Below the pieces are notes generated by a model. That model saw nothing but the letters and a program-made list of their open reading frames with translations, did no database searches and had not been told where the DNA came from. This document shows, one piece after another, positions 1 through 9,661 of a DNA stretch of 64,000 nucleotides. A program made the position numbers and the translations under genes. The stretch lies in the NCBI RefSeq assembly GCF_030818655.1, contig NZ_JAUTAN010000001.1, positions 3,038,001 to 3,102,000 of the forward strand, written 5' to 3'. Source of the DNA: Nocardioides zeae (GTDB lineage Bacteria; Actinomycetota; Actinomycetes; Propionibacteriales; Nocardioidaceae). Each line of letters begins with the position of its first letter. Position 1 is the first letter of the stretch.

Positions 1-1
1 T

Positions 2-349
2 GACCACGTCCGTGTCCGCTGGCCCAGGTGTGTGTTCCCGTACTGCACCCGCAGCTCACGCACCGCTGACCTCGACCACTGCCAGGCCTACGAGGAGAAC
101 GGCCCACCCGGCCAGACCTCGACGGCCAACCTCTTCCCGCTCTGCCGGCGTCACCACCGCATGAAGACCCACCGCGAGATGAAAACCGGGAAACGCTGGA
201 CCTACCGCCCCACCCACCCCGACACGGGCGAACCACCGAACGCCCTCATCTGGACCAGCCCCCACGGTCAGACCTACCTCGTCGACCGCGACGGCACCCG
301 GCCCTGGCCGCCACCCGACGAGGCACCAGACCAGACGCACAAGACCTGA
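2..349 (+). CDS. HNH endonuclease, C-terminal part (DUF222-type), cut by the window edge
   Basis: The reading frame is open from base 2 and ends with TGA at 347-349, so this is the 3' end of a longer gene. The residues show the HNH zinc/nuclease pattern of DUF222-HNH proteins common in actinobacteria: an RCVFPYC stretch, then DLDHC, then NLFPLCRRHHRMKTH. The two CxxC/CxxH-type clusters and the H-N-H residues are all present, so the catalytic end looks intact. After the HNH region comes a short WTSPHGQTYLVD segment typical of this family, then a polar tail. These proteins are often multi-copy; their biological role is not established. Confidence 0.85.
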   Translation, partial: DHVRVRWPRCVFPYCTRSSRTADLDHCQAYEENGPPGQTSTANLFPLCRRHHRMKTHREMKTGKRWTYRPTHPDTGEPPNALIWTSPHGQTYLVDRDGTRPWPPPDEAPDQTHKT

Positions 350-421
350 CCCCGACCAGCACCACCCGCCGCCCGCCCACACCCCGTGGCCGGGCGGCGC
401 AGCATGCCTCAGCGCACAGGA

Positions 422-661
422 TCAGATCCAGCGCTCCCCGATCTCGTCGTGGAGCTGCTGGGTCTTCTGCACCATCAGCACCCCGTTCGCCACCGTGGTC
501 TCGAGGCCGCATGCCTCGGCGACCCCGATGATGGCGTCGCGCGTCTCGGGTTGGTCAGCTGAGTTCCCGCCGTCCCACAGCTGCAGCCAGCGATCGGTGG
601 AGTCATCACTGCCGCAGTCAGCCCAGACGCGGCAGATCATGTCGAGCTCGTCCTGGGTCAT
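422..661 (-). CDS. small hypothetical protein (79 aa)
   Basis: A 79-residue acidic protein beginning MTQDELDMICRVWADCG and ending GERWI. It has no signal peptide, membrane segment or motif I can name. The ATG at 661 is the only standard start in the local frame, but no good ribosome-binding site is visible right before it; a GAGGAG lies about 30 bases upstream. The amino-acid composition (balanced, with Trp, Met and Ile) looks more like a real protein than like the Arg/Pro-rich shadow frames. Function unknown. Confidence 0.5.
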   Translation of the reverse strand: MTQDELDMICRVWADCGSDDSTDRWLQLWDGGNSADQPETRDAIIGVAEACGLETTVANGVLMVQKTQQLHDEIGERWI

Positions 662-948
662 GGGGCGGGTGGGGTGGCGTACACAGCGGTCTCCTCGTCG
701 TCAGGTCGTCCGTCGAACAGCGGGCGACGGCTGCTCGGAGCACTGCTGCCGTGAGCCCGACCCTCCAATCGACCAGCGGGACAACCGCTACACAAGAAAT
801 GCAGCAAACCAGGCCAACTGGTCTAGCCCACTCGGCATCGACACGCCTGAACTGGGCCTTTGCGGTGTGGACCCGGTTCCGGCGGGGTAACGCCGCACCA
901 CCCCAGCCGCTCGACGTCAGCGAGCGGCTCGACCCGAGGGAGACCCGT
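662..948. other. intergenic region, no gene seen (287 bp)
   Basis: This stretch lies between a minus-strand hypothetical gene and a plus-strand membrane-protein gene, so it should hold divergent promoters. Base composition is lower in GC around 780-850 than in the neighbours. The GAGGGAGA ribosome-binding site of the downstream gene is at 935-942. I see no clear promoter hexamers or structured RNA. Confidence 0.4.
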
Positions 949-1191
949 ATGAGCCAGACCGCACCTGTCCCGAACAACAACAGCGGCTTCCGCGTCATGA
1001 GCATCATCGGAATCGTGCTGGGCTTCGTGGCCCTCCTCTTCGTTCCGATCATCGTCGGCCCGGTTGGCGCGGTTCTCGGCTTCGTGGCCTACGCGAAGGG
1101 CGACCGCCTCGGGCTCTGGGCCGGCATCTGGTGTATCGCCGCCACCATCATCGGCATGGTCCTGGGATACCTCGTCGTCAGCAATATGTGA
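949..1191 (+). CDS. small integral membrane protein (DUF4190-like, 80 aa)
   Basis: The ATG at 949 follows a good GAGGGAGA ribosome-binding site at 935-942. The 80-residue protein has a short polar N-terminus (MSQTAPVPNNNSG). Two hydrophobic segments follow, at about residues 16-48 and 54-77, separated by a charged AYAKGDR turn. This is the usual layout of small DUF4190-type membrane proteins of actinobacteria, which are of unknown function. A strong inverted repeat (1220-1254) sits 28 bases after the stop and probably ends the transcript. Confidence 0.78.
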   Translation: MSQTAPVPNNNSGFRVMSIIGIVLGFVALLFVPIIVGPVGAVLGFVAYAKGDRLGLWAGIWCIAATIIGMVLGYLVVSNM

Positions 1192-1219
1192 GCTGATCCG
1201 CGCCGTACCGCACGCGCCC

Positions 1220-1254
1220 ACGACCGGCGCCGGGGACTCCCCGGCGCCGGTCGT
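1220..1254 (+). terminator. candidate terminator hairpin
   Basis: Near-perfect inverted repeat with arms 1220-1236 and 1238-1254 (ACGACCGGCGCCGGGGA and its complement). In practice it folds as a stem of about 14 bp with a short loop. It lies just downstream of the small membrane-protein gene. There is only a weak T-rich tail (TCGTCTGCG), so the call rests on the hairpin. Confidence 0.6.
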
Positions 1255-1391
1255 CTGCGTTGGTGCGCAGGGCAGGACGCGCACGCCCTCCGTTCCCCGC
1301 AGGTTCCTCGCGCGTTGGTTGCCGGCCCCGCGCCGCCCCCGGTTGCCTGGTGGTCGCACCGCTTCCCACCTCGACGCACTCGGAGTCTCCC

Positions 1392-1451
1392 GTGAAGAGC
1401 ACCGTGAAGAGCACCGTGAAGAACACCCCGAAGAGCACCCTGAAGAACACC
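1392..1451 (+). repeat. five 12-bp tandem repeats at the 5' end of a secreted-protein gene
   Basis: Five consecutive 12-base units (GTGAAGAGCACC and close variants) form the first twenty codons of the secreted protein. Three units begin with GTG, so unit loss or gain would keep both frame and start codon. Confidence 0.8.
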
Positions 1452-1874
1452 GCCCGCATCGCCATGGCCGCGCTCGCCGCCACCGCCTCGCTCGGCGTCG
1501 CCGGAGCGACCACGTCCCCCGCCCAGGCGGGCGCCGCCTGCGACGCGTCGTGGGCGGCCAACTACGCGGCCTGCGGCGGCGCCGCCAACCACGTCAGCGG
1601 GATCGCGTTCCGCATCACGACGCAGTGGCCGTCCAGCGCGACCTACCTGTCGCCGTCGGCCAGCGTCGGCAACCAGGTCGTGGTCGGTGGCGGCAGCACC
1701 CTGGGCGGTCCGGGCGGCGGCGGTACGGACGTCGACGGCTACCTCATCCGCGAGCGCTGCCAGGGCCAGATCAGCATCGGCGCCAACGGCACGCGCACCT
1801 GGCAGGGCCCGGGCTGGCGCAAGATCTCCGACGGCCAGGTCGTGCACCTCTGGGCCCACCGCTGCGAGGCGTGA
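1392..1874 (+). CDS. small secreted protein with signal peptide (160 aa)
   Basis: Start chosen at GTG 1392, which follows GGAG at 1382-1385; further GTG codons at 1404 and 1416 are possible. The N-terminus is made of five 12-bp repeats encoding K-S/N-T units. A hydrophobic AMAALAATASLGVAGA segment follows, then a probable cleavage site after SPAQA near residue 45. The mature part of about 115 residues has four Cys (two pairs) and a glycine-rich GGGSTLGGPGGGG loop. No known catalytic motif was recognised. It is probably exported and disulfide-bonded; function unknown. Confidence 0.72.
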   Translation: MKSTVKSTVKNTPKSTLKNTARIAMAALAATASLGVAGATTSPAQAGAACDASWAANYAACGGAANHVSGIAFRITTQWPSSATYLSPSASVGNQVVVGGGSTLGGPGGGGTDVDGYLIRERCQGQISIGANGTRTWQGPGWRKISDGQVVHLWAHRCEA

Positions 1875-1904
1875 CCACCACGGCCTGAGGGCCGGCGGCG
1901 ACAC

Positions 1905-2957
1905 TCACGGGCACTCGAGCCCCGTCCGCTCGGCCAGTTGCGCCGGGGTGTCGCCGCGGCCGAGGGCGACGGCAGCCTCGTCGAGGATGTAGGTGTAGTC
2001 GCCCTCGAGGTCCATCGCCTGCGCGAACGGCGCAGCCGCGGCGTCCGACAGTGCGGTCACCGCCTGCGCGCGCCCGCCGCCGGCCGCGACGTCCGCCACC
2101 CACCCACAGACGAGGGTGTCGACGACGGCGCTGCCGAGGCTGTACGTCGAGGCCACCGTCGCGCCCTCCAGGTCGGCCGCAGCCCGGGAGACCGCCGTAC
2201 CGCGGTCGAGTCCCGGCGGCAGCGCGACGGTCGCGAACACCGCGTCGAGCGCAGCCGGCTGGTCAGCGGCGAGCACGACGTCGTCGGGGAGGTACGCCGC
2301 CAGCTCACCGGCCGCCACGGGCTGCAGCACGTCGAGCACCGCGGACAGCCCCGCGGCGTCGACGCCCGACACCCGCACCTCGAGGAAGAAGGCGCCCACG
2401 GGCTCGGCGATGACGGTGTGGTCGTCGGCGCTGTAGTCGAAGCGCTCGGCGGGGCTGCCGAGCAGCGAGAGGTCGGTCGGCGCCGAGGCGTCCGCACGGT
2501 CCTCGAGGTAGGAGTCGTGGGCGACGGCGGGTCGCTGGTGGATGGTCACCTCCACGCCACCGGGAGCGTCGTAGGTGAGCTCGCGCTCGTCCCCGGCGTC
2601 CCGCACGTAGGTGAGGTCCCACGCCGGGTCGGCGGCGACCACCCAGTCCCCGTCGGCGTACACGCCCGGCCCGGCCCCGGCCCAGCTGCTCGAGCGGTCG
2701 CTCGGCTCCCCGGGACCCCCGTCCCCGAGGAACAGCGGACCGAGGCCGATGAGCGCGACCGTGGAGGCCGCGGCGAGACCCACGAGCGCCGTACGCCGCG
2801 GGGTCCGCCACGCGGTCGGCACCCGCCGGGTCGCGGGCTCGGCCCGCAGCAGCTCCCCGAGGAGGGCCTGGCGCCCCTCGTGGAGGGGCAGGTCGCGCAC
2901 CTGCTCGTCGGTGATCAGGGGCGGCAGCAGCCGCCGGAGGTCGTCGGTGGCGTTCAT
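1905..2957 (-). CDS. membrane-anchored protein co-encoded with an ECF sigma factor (350 aa)
   Basis: The ATG at 2957 overlaps the stop of the upstream sigma-factor gene (ATGA, 2954-2957), so the two are translationally coupled. An N-terminal region of about 50 residues (LRRLLPPLITDEQVR...) precedes one membrane segment, RTALVGLAAASTVALIGL, at about residues 54-72. A large outside domain of about 270 residues, rich in Val/Ala/Asp, follows. The layout resembles the CU044_5270-type proteins found next to actinobacterial sigma factors. An anti-sigma or sensing role is plausible, but no zinc-finger motif is present. The protein ends GLECP. Confidence 0.7.
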   Translation of the reverse strand: MNATDDLRRLLPPLITDEQVRDLPLHEGRQALLGELLRAEPATRRVPTAWRTPRRTALVGLAAASTVALIGLGPLFLGDGGPGEPSDRSSSWAGAGPGVYADGDWVVAADPAWDLTYVRDAGDERELTYDAPGGVEVTIHQRPAVAHDSYLEDRADASAPTDLSLLGSPAERFDYSADDHTVIAEPVGAFFLEVRVSGVDAAGLSAVLDVLQPVAAGELAAYLPDDVVLAADQPAALDAVFATVALPPGLDRGTAVSRAAADLEGATVASTYSLGSAVVDTLVCGWVADVAAGGGRAQAVTALSDAAAAPFAQAMDLEGDYTYILDEAAVALGRGDTPAQLAERTGLECP

Positions 2958-3544
2958 CGGGACTCCCCGGGGATCAGGTCGGTGGTGGTGTCGGGCGTCA
3001 GCTCGCGCAGGCGTCGGCGGGAGCGGGAGAGGCGGGTGCGGACGGCGACCGCGGAGGTGCCCAGCACCTCGGCGATCTCACGGGGCTCCAGGCCCTCCCA
3101 GGCCGCGAGCTCGAGCACCTCGCGGTCGCGGGCGGCGAGCCGCGACAGGGCGTCGGCGGCCGCCAGGTGCTCGGTCACCGCCGTGGCGTGGTCGGGCACG
3201 ACGACGCTGAGCTGGTGGCGGAGCCGGTCACCGAGCGCGTCGCGGCGCGACCCACCGCGGCGGTGGTTGTCGAGGGTGCGGCGGGCGACGCCGTAGAGCC
3301 ACAGCCGGGTGCGCGGCTCGGCCGGCACGTCGGCGATCCGCCGCCACGCGACGAGGAACGTCTCGGCGACCACGTCGGCCGCGTCCTCGCTGACCGCGAC
3401 GCGCCGCAGCGCGTAGCCCAGCATGGCGTCGAAGTGGGCGGCGTAGAGGCGCTGGAAGCGCTCCTCCACCGGTTCCTCGTCGAGGAGGCGGAGGTCAGGC
3501 CGCGGCGGCGGGTCGTGGGTCGGGTCGTCGGCGTGCTCGGTCAT
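2954..3544 (-). CDS. ECF-type RNA polymerase sigma factor
   Basis: Sigma region 2 is seen as RLYAAHFDAMLGYALRRV followed by DAADVVAETFLVAWRR, with the WLYGVARRTLDNHRR part of the -10-recognition helix. Region 4 is seen as LSRLAARDREVLELAAWEGL with the HTH EIAEVLGTSAVAVRTRLSR. Length (about 196 residues) is normal for ECF factors. The ATG at 3544 is preferred to the ATG at 3553, because GGAG then lies about 10 bases upstream rather than next to the start. It overlaps the downstream membrane-protein gene by 4 bases, so the pair likely forms a signal-response unit. Confidence 0.88.
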   Translation of the reverse strand: MTEHADDPTHDPPPRPDLRLLDEEPVEERFQRLYAAHFDAMLGYALRRVAVSEDAADVVAETFLVAWRRIADVPAEPRTRLWLYGVARRTLDNHRRGGSRRDALGDRLRHQLSVVVPDHATAVTEHLAAADALSRLAARDREVLELAAWEGLEPREIAEVLGTSAVAVRTRLSRSRRRLRELTPDTTTDLIPGESR

Positions 3545-3591
3545 CAGGATCATGCTCCGTACGTGTCCGGCACCCGGCCCGGCGTTGCACC

Positions 3592-4062
3592 TCAGCCGCG
3601 GTTGCGCCGCCAGACCACGAGGGACTGCCCCGGGTCGGGGCCGCGGAGCACCGGCAGGTTGCCCGGGCGCACCGGCGCCGCCGGAGCCGCCGTACGTCGC
3701 TGGGCGAGCGCCTGCCGCAACGCGTCGCGCGTCGCCTCGAGCTCGGCCACGAGCTCGTCGTTGCGCGCCCGCAGCGCGGCGAGGTGGTTCTCGAGGTCGA
3801 GGATGCGGCGGACGCCCTCGATGCCGGTGCCGGCCGCGGTGAGCTCGGCGATGTCGCGGAGCCGGTCGACGTCACGTGCCGAGTAGCGGCGTCCGCCGCC
3901 ACCGGTGCGGCCCGGGTTGATGAGGCCCATGCGCTCGTAGGCGCGCAGCGTCTGGGGGTGCAGCCCGGTCAGCTCGGCCGCGACGGAGATGACGAAGACG
4001 GCGGCGTCGGGGTCGGGCGGCCCGGGACGCCGCGGACCACCCGCACCACCCGGACCCGCCAT
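3592..4062 (-). CDS. hspR: heat-shock repressor HspR (MerR family)
   Basis: MerR-type HTH at about residues 28-95: FVISVAAELTGLHPQTLRAY, then ERMGLINPGRTGGGGRRYS and DVDRLRDIAEL. A coiled-coil stretch (LENHLAALRARNDELVAELE) and a basic tail follow. HspR represses the dnaK operon of actinobacteria, with DnaK as co-repressor, by binding HAIR sites. The start is ATG 4062, sharing one base with the dnaJ stop (TGATG); GTG 4065 is an alternative. Being last in the operon it represses gives autoregulation. A HAIR-type site lies upstream of dnaK at 7882-7898. Confidence 0.93.
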   Translation of the reverse strand: MAGPGGAGGPRRPGPPDPDAAVFVISVAAELTGLHPQTLRAYERMGLINPGRTGGGGRRYSARDVDRLRDIAELTAAGTGIEGVRRILDLENHLAALRARNDELVAELEATRDALRQALAQRRTAAPAAPVRPGNLPVLRGPDPGQSLVVWRRNRG

Positions 4063-5204
4063 CACGACTCCTCGAACAGTCCGGCCCGCAACGGCTTGCC
4101 GGCCACGGCAGCACGGTAGTTCTCGATCGCCTCGCGCGCCGCCGGATCCAGCGAGGCGGGCACCTGGACCTCGACGGTGGCGAGCAGGTCGCCCATCGTG
4201 CCGTCGGCGCGCCGCGCACCCTTGCCCCGCACCCGGAAGGTGCGGCCGTTCGGCGTCCCCGCCGGGATCCGGAGGGTCACCGGCGCCCCGCCGAGCGTGG
4301 GCACCTTGATCTCGGCGCCGAGGGCGAGCTCGTCGAAGCCGACGGGCACGTCGAGGGTGAGGTTGTCGTCCTTGCGGCCGAACACGCGGTGGCCCGCCAC
4401 CTTGACGGTGACGAAGAGGTCGCCCGCGGGGCCACCGTTCTCGCCCGGGGCCCCCTTGCCCCGGAGCCGGATCCGCTGGCCGTCCTTGACGCCGGCCGGG
4501 ATGCGTGCCTGGATCGAGCGCGCCGCCGTGCCGCGACCGGATCCGTGGCAGGTGGGGCAGGGCTCGTCGTACACCAGCTGCCGGCCGTGGCAGACCGGGC
4601 AGGTCTCGTTCATCGAGAACGCCCCGCCCACGGAACCGGTGATGTAACCGGCGCCCTCGCACTCGGTGCAGATGTGCGGCTTGGTGCCGGGCTTGCCGCC
4701 CGTGCCGCTGCACGTCGAGCACGCGGCCTCGCTGCTCAGCCGCAGCGAGATCGTGACGCCCTCGAGGGCGTCGGTGAAGCTGATGGTCGCCGTGCTCTCG
4801 ACGTCGGCGCCCTTCGTGGCCCGGCTACGCGTCTGCTGCCGGCGGCCGAAGAGGTCGCCGAACATGTCGCCCAGCCCACCGGCGCCGCCCGCGCCACCGC
4901 GGTCGCGCAGGAGGTCGGAGAGGTCGAAGCCGCCCCCGCCGCCCCCGCCCCCGAAACCGCCGCCGAAGGACGGGGCGGACCGGATGTCGTCGTACTGCTT
5001 GCGCTTCGTCGGGTCACCGATGACGTCGTAGGCCTCGGCGACCTTCTTGAACGTCTCGTGCTTCGCGGTGTCCCCGGGGTTGGAGTCGGGGTGGTTGGCG
5101 CGCGCGAGCTTGCGGTAGGCCTTCTTGATGTCGTCGGCGGAGGCGTCCTTGCCCACCCCGAGCACCTTGTAGAAGTCCTTCGTCGCCCAGTCGGCGTTGC
5201 TCAT
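4062..5204 (-). CDS. dnaJ: molecular chaperone DnaJ
   Basis: Full-length DnaJ (380 aa). The J domain covers residues 1-75 with the HPD motif ([12 protein letters not shown]) that stimulates DnaK ATPase. A Gly/Phe-rich region includes [15 protein letters not shown]. The zinc-binding domain has four CxxCxGxx repeats ([32 protein letters not shown]). The C-terminal substrate-binding beta domains follow. AGGAGGTGCGCGG precedes the ATG, a strong ribosome-binding site. This is the DnaJ1 type found inside actinobacterial dnaK operons. A strong hairpin in the 79-bp gap after grpE may lower its expression relative to dnaK. Confidence 0.97.
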   Translation of the reverse strand: MSNADWATKDFYKVLGVGKDASADDIKKAYRKLARANHPDSNPGDTAKHETFKKVAEAYDVIGDPTKRKQYDDIRSAPSFGGGFGGGGGGGGFDLSDLLRDRGGAGGAGGLGDMFGDLFGRRQQTRSRATKGADVESTATISFTDALEGVTISLRLSSEAACSTCSGTGGKPGTKPHICTECEGAGYITGSVGGAFSMNETCPVCHGRQLVYDEPCPTCHGSGRGTAARSIQARIPAGVKDGQRIRLRGKGAPGENGGPAGDLFVTVKVAGHRVFGRKDDNLTLDVPVGFDELALGAEIKVPTLGGAPVTLRIPAGTPNGRTFRVRGKGARRADGTMGDLLATVEVQVPASLDPAAREAIENYRAAVAGKPLRAGLFEES

Positions 5205-5243
5205 CCGCGCACCTCCTCGAAAGTTCTGTCGTCAGTCGTGGGT

Positions 5244-5277
5244 CCGCCGGGCCCGGGAGGTCCCGGGCCCGGCGGAG
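5244..5277 (-). terminator. intercistronic hairpin between grpE and dnaJ
   Basis: Perfect 16-base inverted repeat: arms 5244-5259 (TCCGCCGGGCCCGGGA) and 5262-5277, effectively a stem of about 13 bp with a small loop. It sits in the only real gap of the heat-shock operon. No U-run follows, so it may be a partial terminator, an attenuator or an mRNA-stabilising stem. Confidence 0.6.
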
Positions 5278-5283
5278 CGGTCG

Positions 5284-5894
5284 TCAGTCCTCGGGATCGA
5301 CGACCAGCACCTGCGCCGCGCGCACCACGCGGTCACCCATGCGGTAGCCCGCCTTGGCGACCACCTTCACCGTCTGCACGGTGACGTCCGCATCGGTGCC
5401 GAGGTGCGAGAGCGCCTCGTGCAGGTTGGGGTCGAACGCGTCGCCCGGCTCGCCGAAGCGGGTCAGGCCCTGCGCGCCCACGACGCGCTCCAGCTGGTCG
5501 GCCACCGCCTTGAAGCCGCCCTCGAGGGGGCCGTGCTCCTTGGCGCGGTCGATCGTGTCGAGCACCTCGATGACGGGGGTGAGCACCTTGTACGCCGCGT
5601 TCTGCGCCAGCAGCTCGCGGTCGCGCTCGACCCGTCGCTTGTAGTTGAGGAACTCCGCCTGCAGCCGCTGGAGGTCCGCCGTGCGCTCCGCCAGCTCCAT
5701 CTGCGTCACGGCGAGCTCGTCCGACGCCGCCGTGTGCTCGGCGGTGCCGGCCTCCCCCTCGGCCGCGGCGGGCTCCCCCTCCGTGGCGTCGGGCTCGTGC
5801 ACGTCCGGGGCGTCACCCTCGGCGATGTGCGACTCCGTCGGCTCCTCCACCGACGGGTCGTTCACCTCCTCGCGGTCACCGTCGCCGGGTGCGG

Positions 5895-5898
<4 letters not shown>
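5284..5898 (-). CDS. grpE: nucleotide exchange factor GrpE
   Basis: GrpE (204 aa) releases ADP from DnaK. A long acidic, probably disordered N-terminus (about residues 1-60) precedes the coiled coil with [19 protein letters not shown]. The beta domain follows, with [16 protein letters not shown] and [19 protein letters not shown], the family signature. The GTG start at 5898 overlaps the dnaK stop (GTGA, 5895-5898), so translation is coupled to dnaK. Position and length are typical for actinobacteria. Confidence 0.96.
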
Positions 5899-7745
<1,847 letters not shown>

Positions 7746-7881
7746 GTGTGCCTCCTGCTGCGTGGGTTGCTGACGTGGATGTCCGTCGGGCCGGTCCGTC
7801 AGGCGCTGCGAGCGTCGAGCGCCCCGGCGCACCGGGCGTGCTTCCCATGGTGCGTCGCCGGACCACGTCTCGCAAGTTACC

Positions 7882-7898
7882 TGAGTCTGATCGACTCA
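7882..7898 (-). promoter_or_regulatory. HAIR-type HspR operator of the dnaK operon
   Basis: TGAGT-N7-ACTCA (7882-7886 and 7894-7898), an exact match to the inner part of the HAIR consensus CTTGAGT-N7-ACTCAAG with the correct 7-base spacer. It lies 137 bases upstream of the dnaK start, in the same operon that encodes HspR. One flank reads TTGAGT, so it may overlap the -35 region. Confidence 0.85.
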
Positions 7899-7980
7899 AC
7901 TTCCTTGCTAGGCACAACGCCGCTGGCAGCAGGATCATCCCGCCTGGGGTGTGGTGCCCGTCACCTCGGACGGGCCGGGG

Positions 7981-8025
7981 GTCGTGGCCTCAGCGCACCG
8001 GAATGCGTAGCGCTGGGGCCACGAC
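7981..8025 (-). terminator. candidate terminator of the 8046-8654 gene
   Basis: Arms 7981-7996 and 8010-8025 pair over 16 bases with one G-U wobble, around a 13-base loop. It lies 21 bases after the stop of the minus-strand gene and before the dnaK promoter, so it would insulate the heat-shock operon from read-through. Confidence 0.6.
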
Positions 8026-8045
8026 TCGGGAGGGCGACCGGAGGG

Positions 8046-8654
8046 TCACCCGATGGTGACGCTGACCTCGTTCGACGCGACGTCGGCGGACGGGTCGATC
8101 GCGCGGATGCGGTTCTCGCCGGGGCGGCCGAGCGCGATGTAGGTGCTGAACAGCTCGCCGGAGACGGCGGCGTTGGCGGCGATGTCGTTCCAGCTGCCGT
8201 CGGTGAGGCGCTGGATGGTGAGGATCGCCCCGTCGCCGCCGGTGTAGATGCCTGAGACGTCGATCCGCTCCATGGGGCCGGCCGTCGTGGTGCTCACCTG
8301 CAGGGTGATCTCGCCCTCGGCCGCCTCGGTGGTCGTCGTGGTGGGCTCGGTCGGCGACGCCGGCGCGGACTCCTCGCCGCCGCCCTCCTCGCCCTCGTCG
8401 CCGGGCGTGAGGGTGATGAGCGGACCGCTCGCGGTCGCCGTCTCGGTGACCGGCGGGAGCGACAGCGTGGGCTCGACGGCCGCACCGCCGCCGCCACCTC
8501 CGCCACCGCCGCTCAGGCCGAACACGCGCGCGCCACCGAGGGCGACCACGCCCACGATGAGTCCGACGATGAGGCTCACGCCGACGAGCGCGATGACGCC
8601 CACCAGGACCGGCCGGTCCTCCGTCTCGTCCACCACGTCGTCGACTCCCGTCAC
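8046..8654 (-). CDS. single-pass membrane protein with an Ig-like outside domain
   Basis: Start GTG 8654 is preceded by CGGAG at a good distance; the open frame goes further but reads as Arg/Pro-rich noise. An acidic N-terminus (TGVDDVVDETEDRPV) precedes one long membrane segment (VGVIALVGVSLIVGLIVGVV) at about residues 16-36. A poly-Gly stretch and a Thr/Pro/Glu linker follow. The last 80 residues or so form a beta-rich domain (EITLQVSTTTAGPMERIDVSG...), resembling bacterial Ig/IPT folds. It probably projects a small outside domain from the membrane. Function unknown. Confidence 0.7.
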   Translation of the reverse strand: MTGVDDVVDETEDRPVLVGVIALVGVSLIVGLIVGVVALGGARVFGLSGGGGGGGGGAAVEPTLSLPPVTETATASGPLITLTPGDEGEEGGGEESAPASPTEPTTTTTEAAEGEITLQVSTTTAGPMERIDVSGIYTGGDGAILTIQRLTDGSWNDIAANAAVSGELFSTYIALGRPGENRIRAIDPSADVASNEVSVTIG

Positions 8655-8733
8655 GTCGGCTCCGGGTCCCCACGGTCCCCGCGTCGGGCCATTGTGGTCG
8701 GCCGGCGCCCGCGCGCCAACACCGACCCGGGCG

Positions 8734-9654
8734 TCAGGCCCCCAGCGGCCGCAGCTCGACCTCGTGGACGGGTGCCGCCTTCGGCTTCGTGTCACCGCAG
8801 CTCGCGGGGCTCGGGACACCGGGTCGGGACGTCACCGCGGCGTACCAGCGCGCGCCGCCGGCGCCCACCTCCAGCTCCACCCCGCCCTCGTCCGTCCCGA
8901 CGACCGTGACGTCACCGATCCCCGTCACCCCGAGGTGCCGCCGCAGCGCGAGCTCCGCGACCTGGGCGGTCGCCGGCAGCCCGGCGCGGCCCCGGGTCAC
9001 GTCGAGCGGGAGGCGTCCCGCCTCGAGCTCCGCGCACGCCGCGAGGGCCGTGACCGGATCGAGCCGGCCCAGGGTCACCCCCGTCGGGAGGGCGAGGAGC
9101 GTCGCCGAGAACCGGTGACCGCCGAGGTGCGCCGTCTCCCAGGTGGCCGCGGGCCAGCGCTCCGCGAGCGCGGCCGCCACCGGACGGCCCAGCTCCGCGC
9201 AGCACACGTCCCGGCGGCCGTTGGTGCAGACGAGCCAGAGGGGACCTTCGTACGGCGTCGCCCCGGCCAGGTGCCCGGCCGCCAGGTCCGCGGGGTCGTG
9301 GTCGAGGAGGGCCCGCAGGTCGTCGACCTCGAGCCGCGCGACGGCGAGCGCACCGCCGGGGCCGGACGGCCGGGCCGCCAGCACAGTGCGGCGGGCGCCG
9401 ACGTCGTCGCGCACCGGGGCGGCGCGGCCCGGTCGGCGCACCAGCTGCACCCGGACGTCCGGTGCCCCCGGCGCCACGTGGGCGCCCAGGCCACCGAGCA
9501 GCGCGGCGACGTCGGCGGGCAGGTCGCTCTCGCGCAGGGCCTTCCGGCCCCACGGGCCGGGCTGCTCGACGAGGAGCCAGACGCCCTCACCGGGCGCGGT
9601 GCCGGCCTGGTCCTCGCCGGCGGCGGCGCTGAGGGCGGTGCAGCGGTCGGTCAC
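8734..9654 (-). CDS. sucrase/ferredoxin-like family protein
   Basis: About 306 residues matching the Suc_Fer-like (thioredoxin-fold [2Fe-2S] ferredoxin-like) family. A Cys near the N-terminus (DRCTALS) and the C-terminal motif GRRDVCCAELGRPVA, with LGGHRFSATLLALPTG soon after, are characteristic. The GTG at 9654 is the best family-like start. It may bind an iron-sulfur cluster through the paired Cys and His; no substrate is known for the bacterial proteins. It lies 7 bases downstream of the hutI stop on the opposite side of a short gap; no functional link is evident. Confidence 0.8.
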   Translation of the reverse strand: MTDRCTALSAAAGEDQAGTAPGEGVWLLVEQPGPWGRKALRESDLPADVAALLGGLGAHVAPGAPDVRVQLVRRPGRAAPVRDDVGARRTVLAARPSGPGGALAVARLEVDDLRALLDHDPADLAAGHLAGATPYEGPLWLVCTNGRRDVCCAELGRPVAAALAERWPAATWETAHLGGHRFSATLLALPTGVTLGRLDPVTALAACAELEAGRLPLDVTRGRAGLPATAQVAELALRRHLGVTGIGDVTVVGTDEGGVELEVGAGGARWYAAVTSRPGVPSPASCGDTKPKAAPVHEVELRPLGA

Positions 9655-9661
9655 CCCGCCA

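Larger units (their letters stand above)
7746..8045. other. dnaK leader and promoter region (300 bp, no gene)
   Basis: Non-coding stretch between dnaK (minus) and the 3' end of the upstream minus-strand gene. It holds the HAIR-type operator (7882-7898) within a locally AT-richer segment, 7870-7935. Nearer the upstream gene it holds a long hairpin (7981-8025). The dnaK transcript start is expected a little downstream of the operator on the minus strand. Confidence 0.6.
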
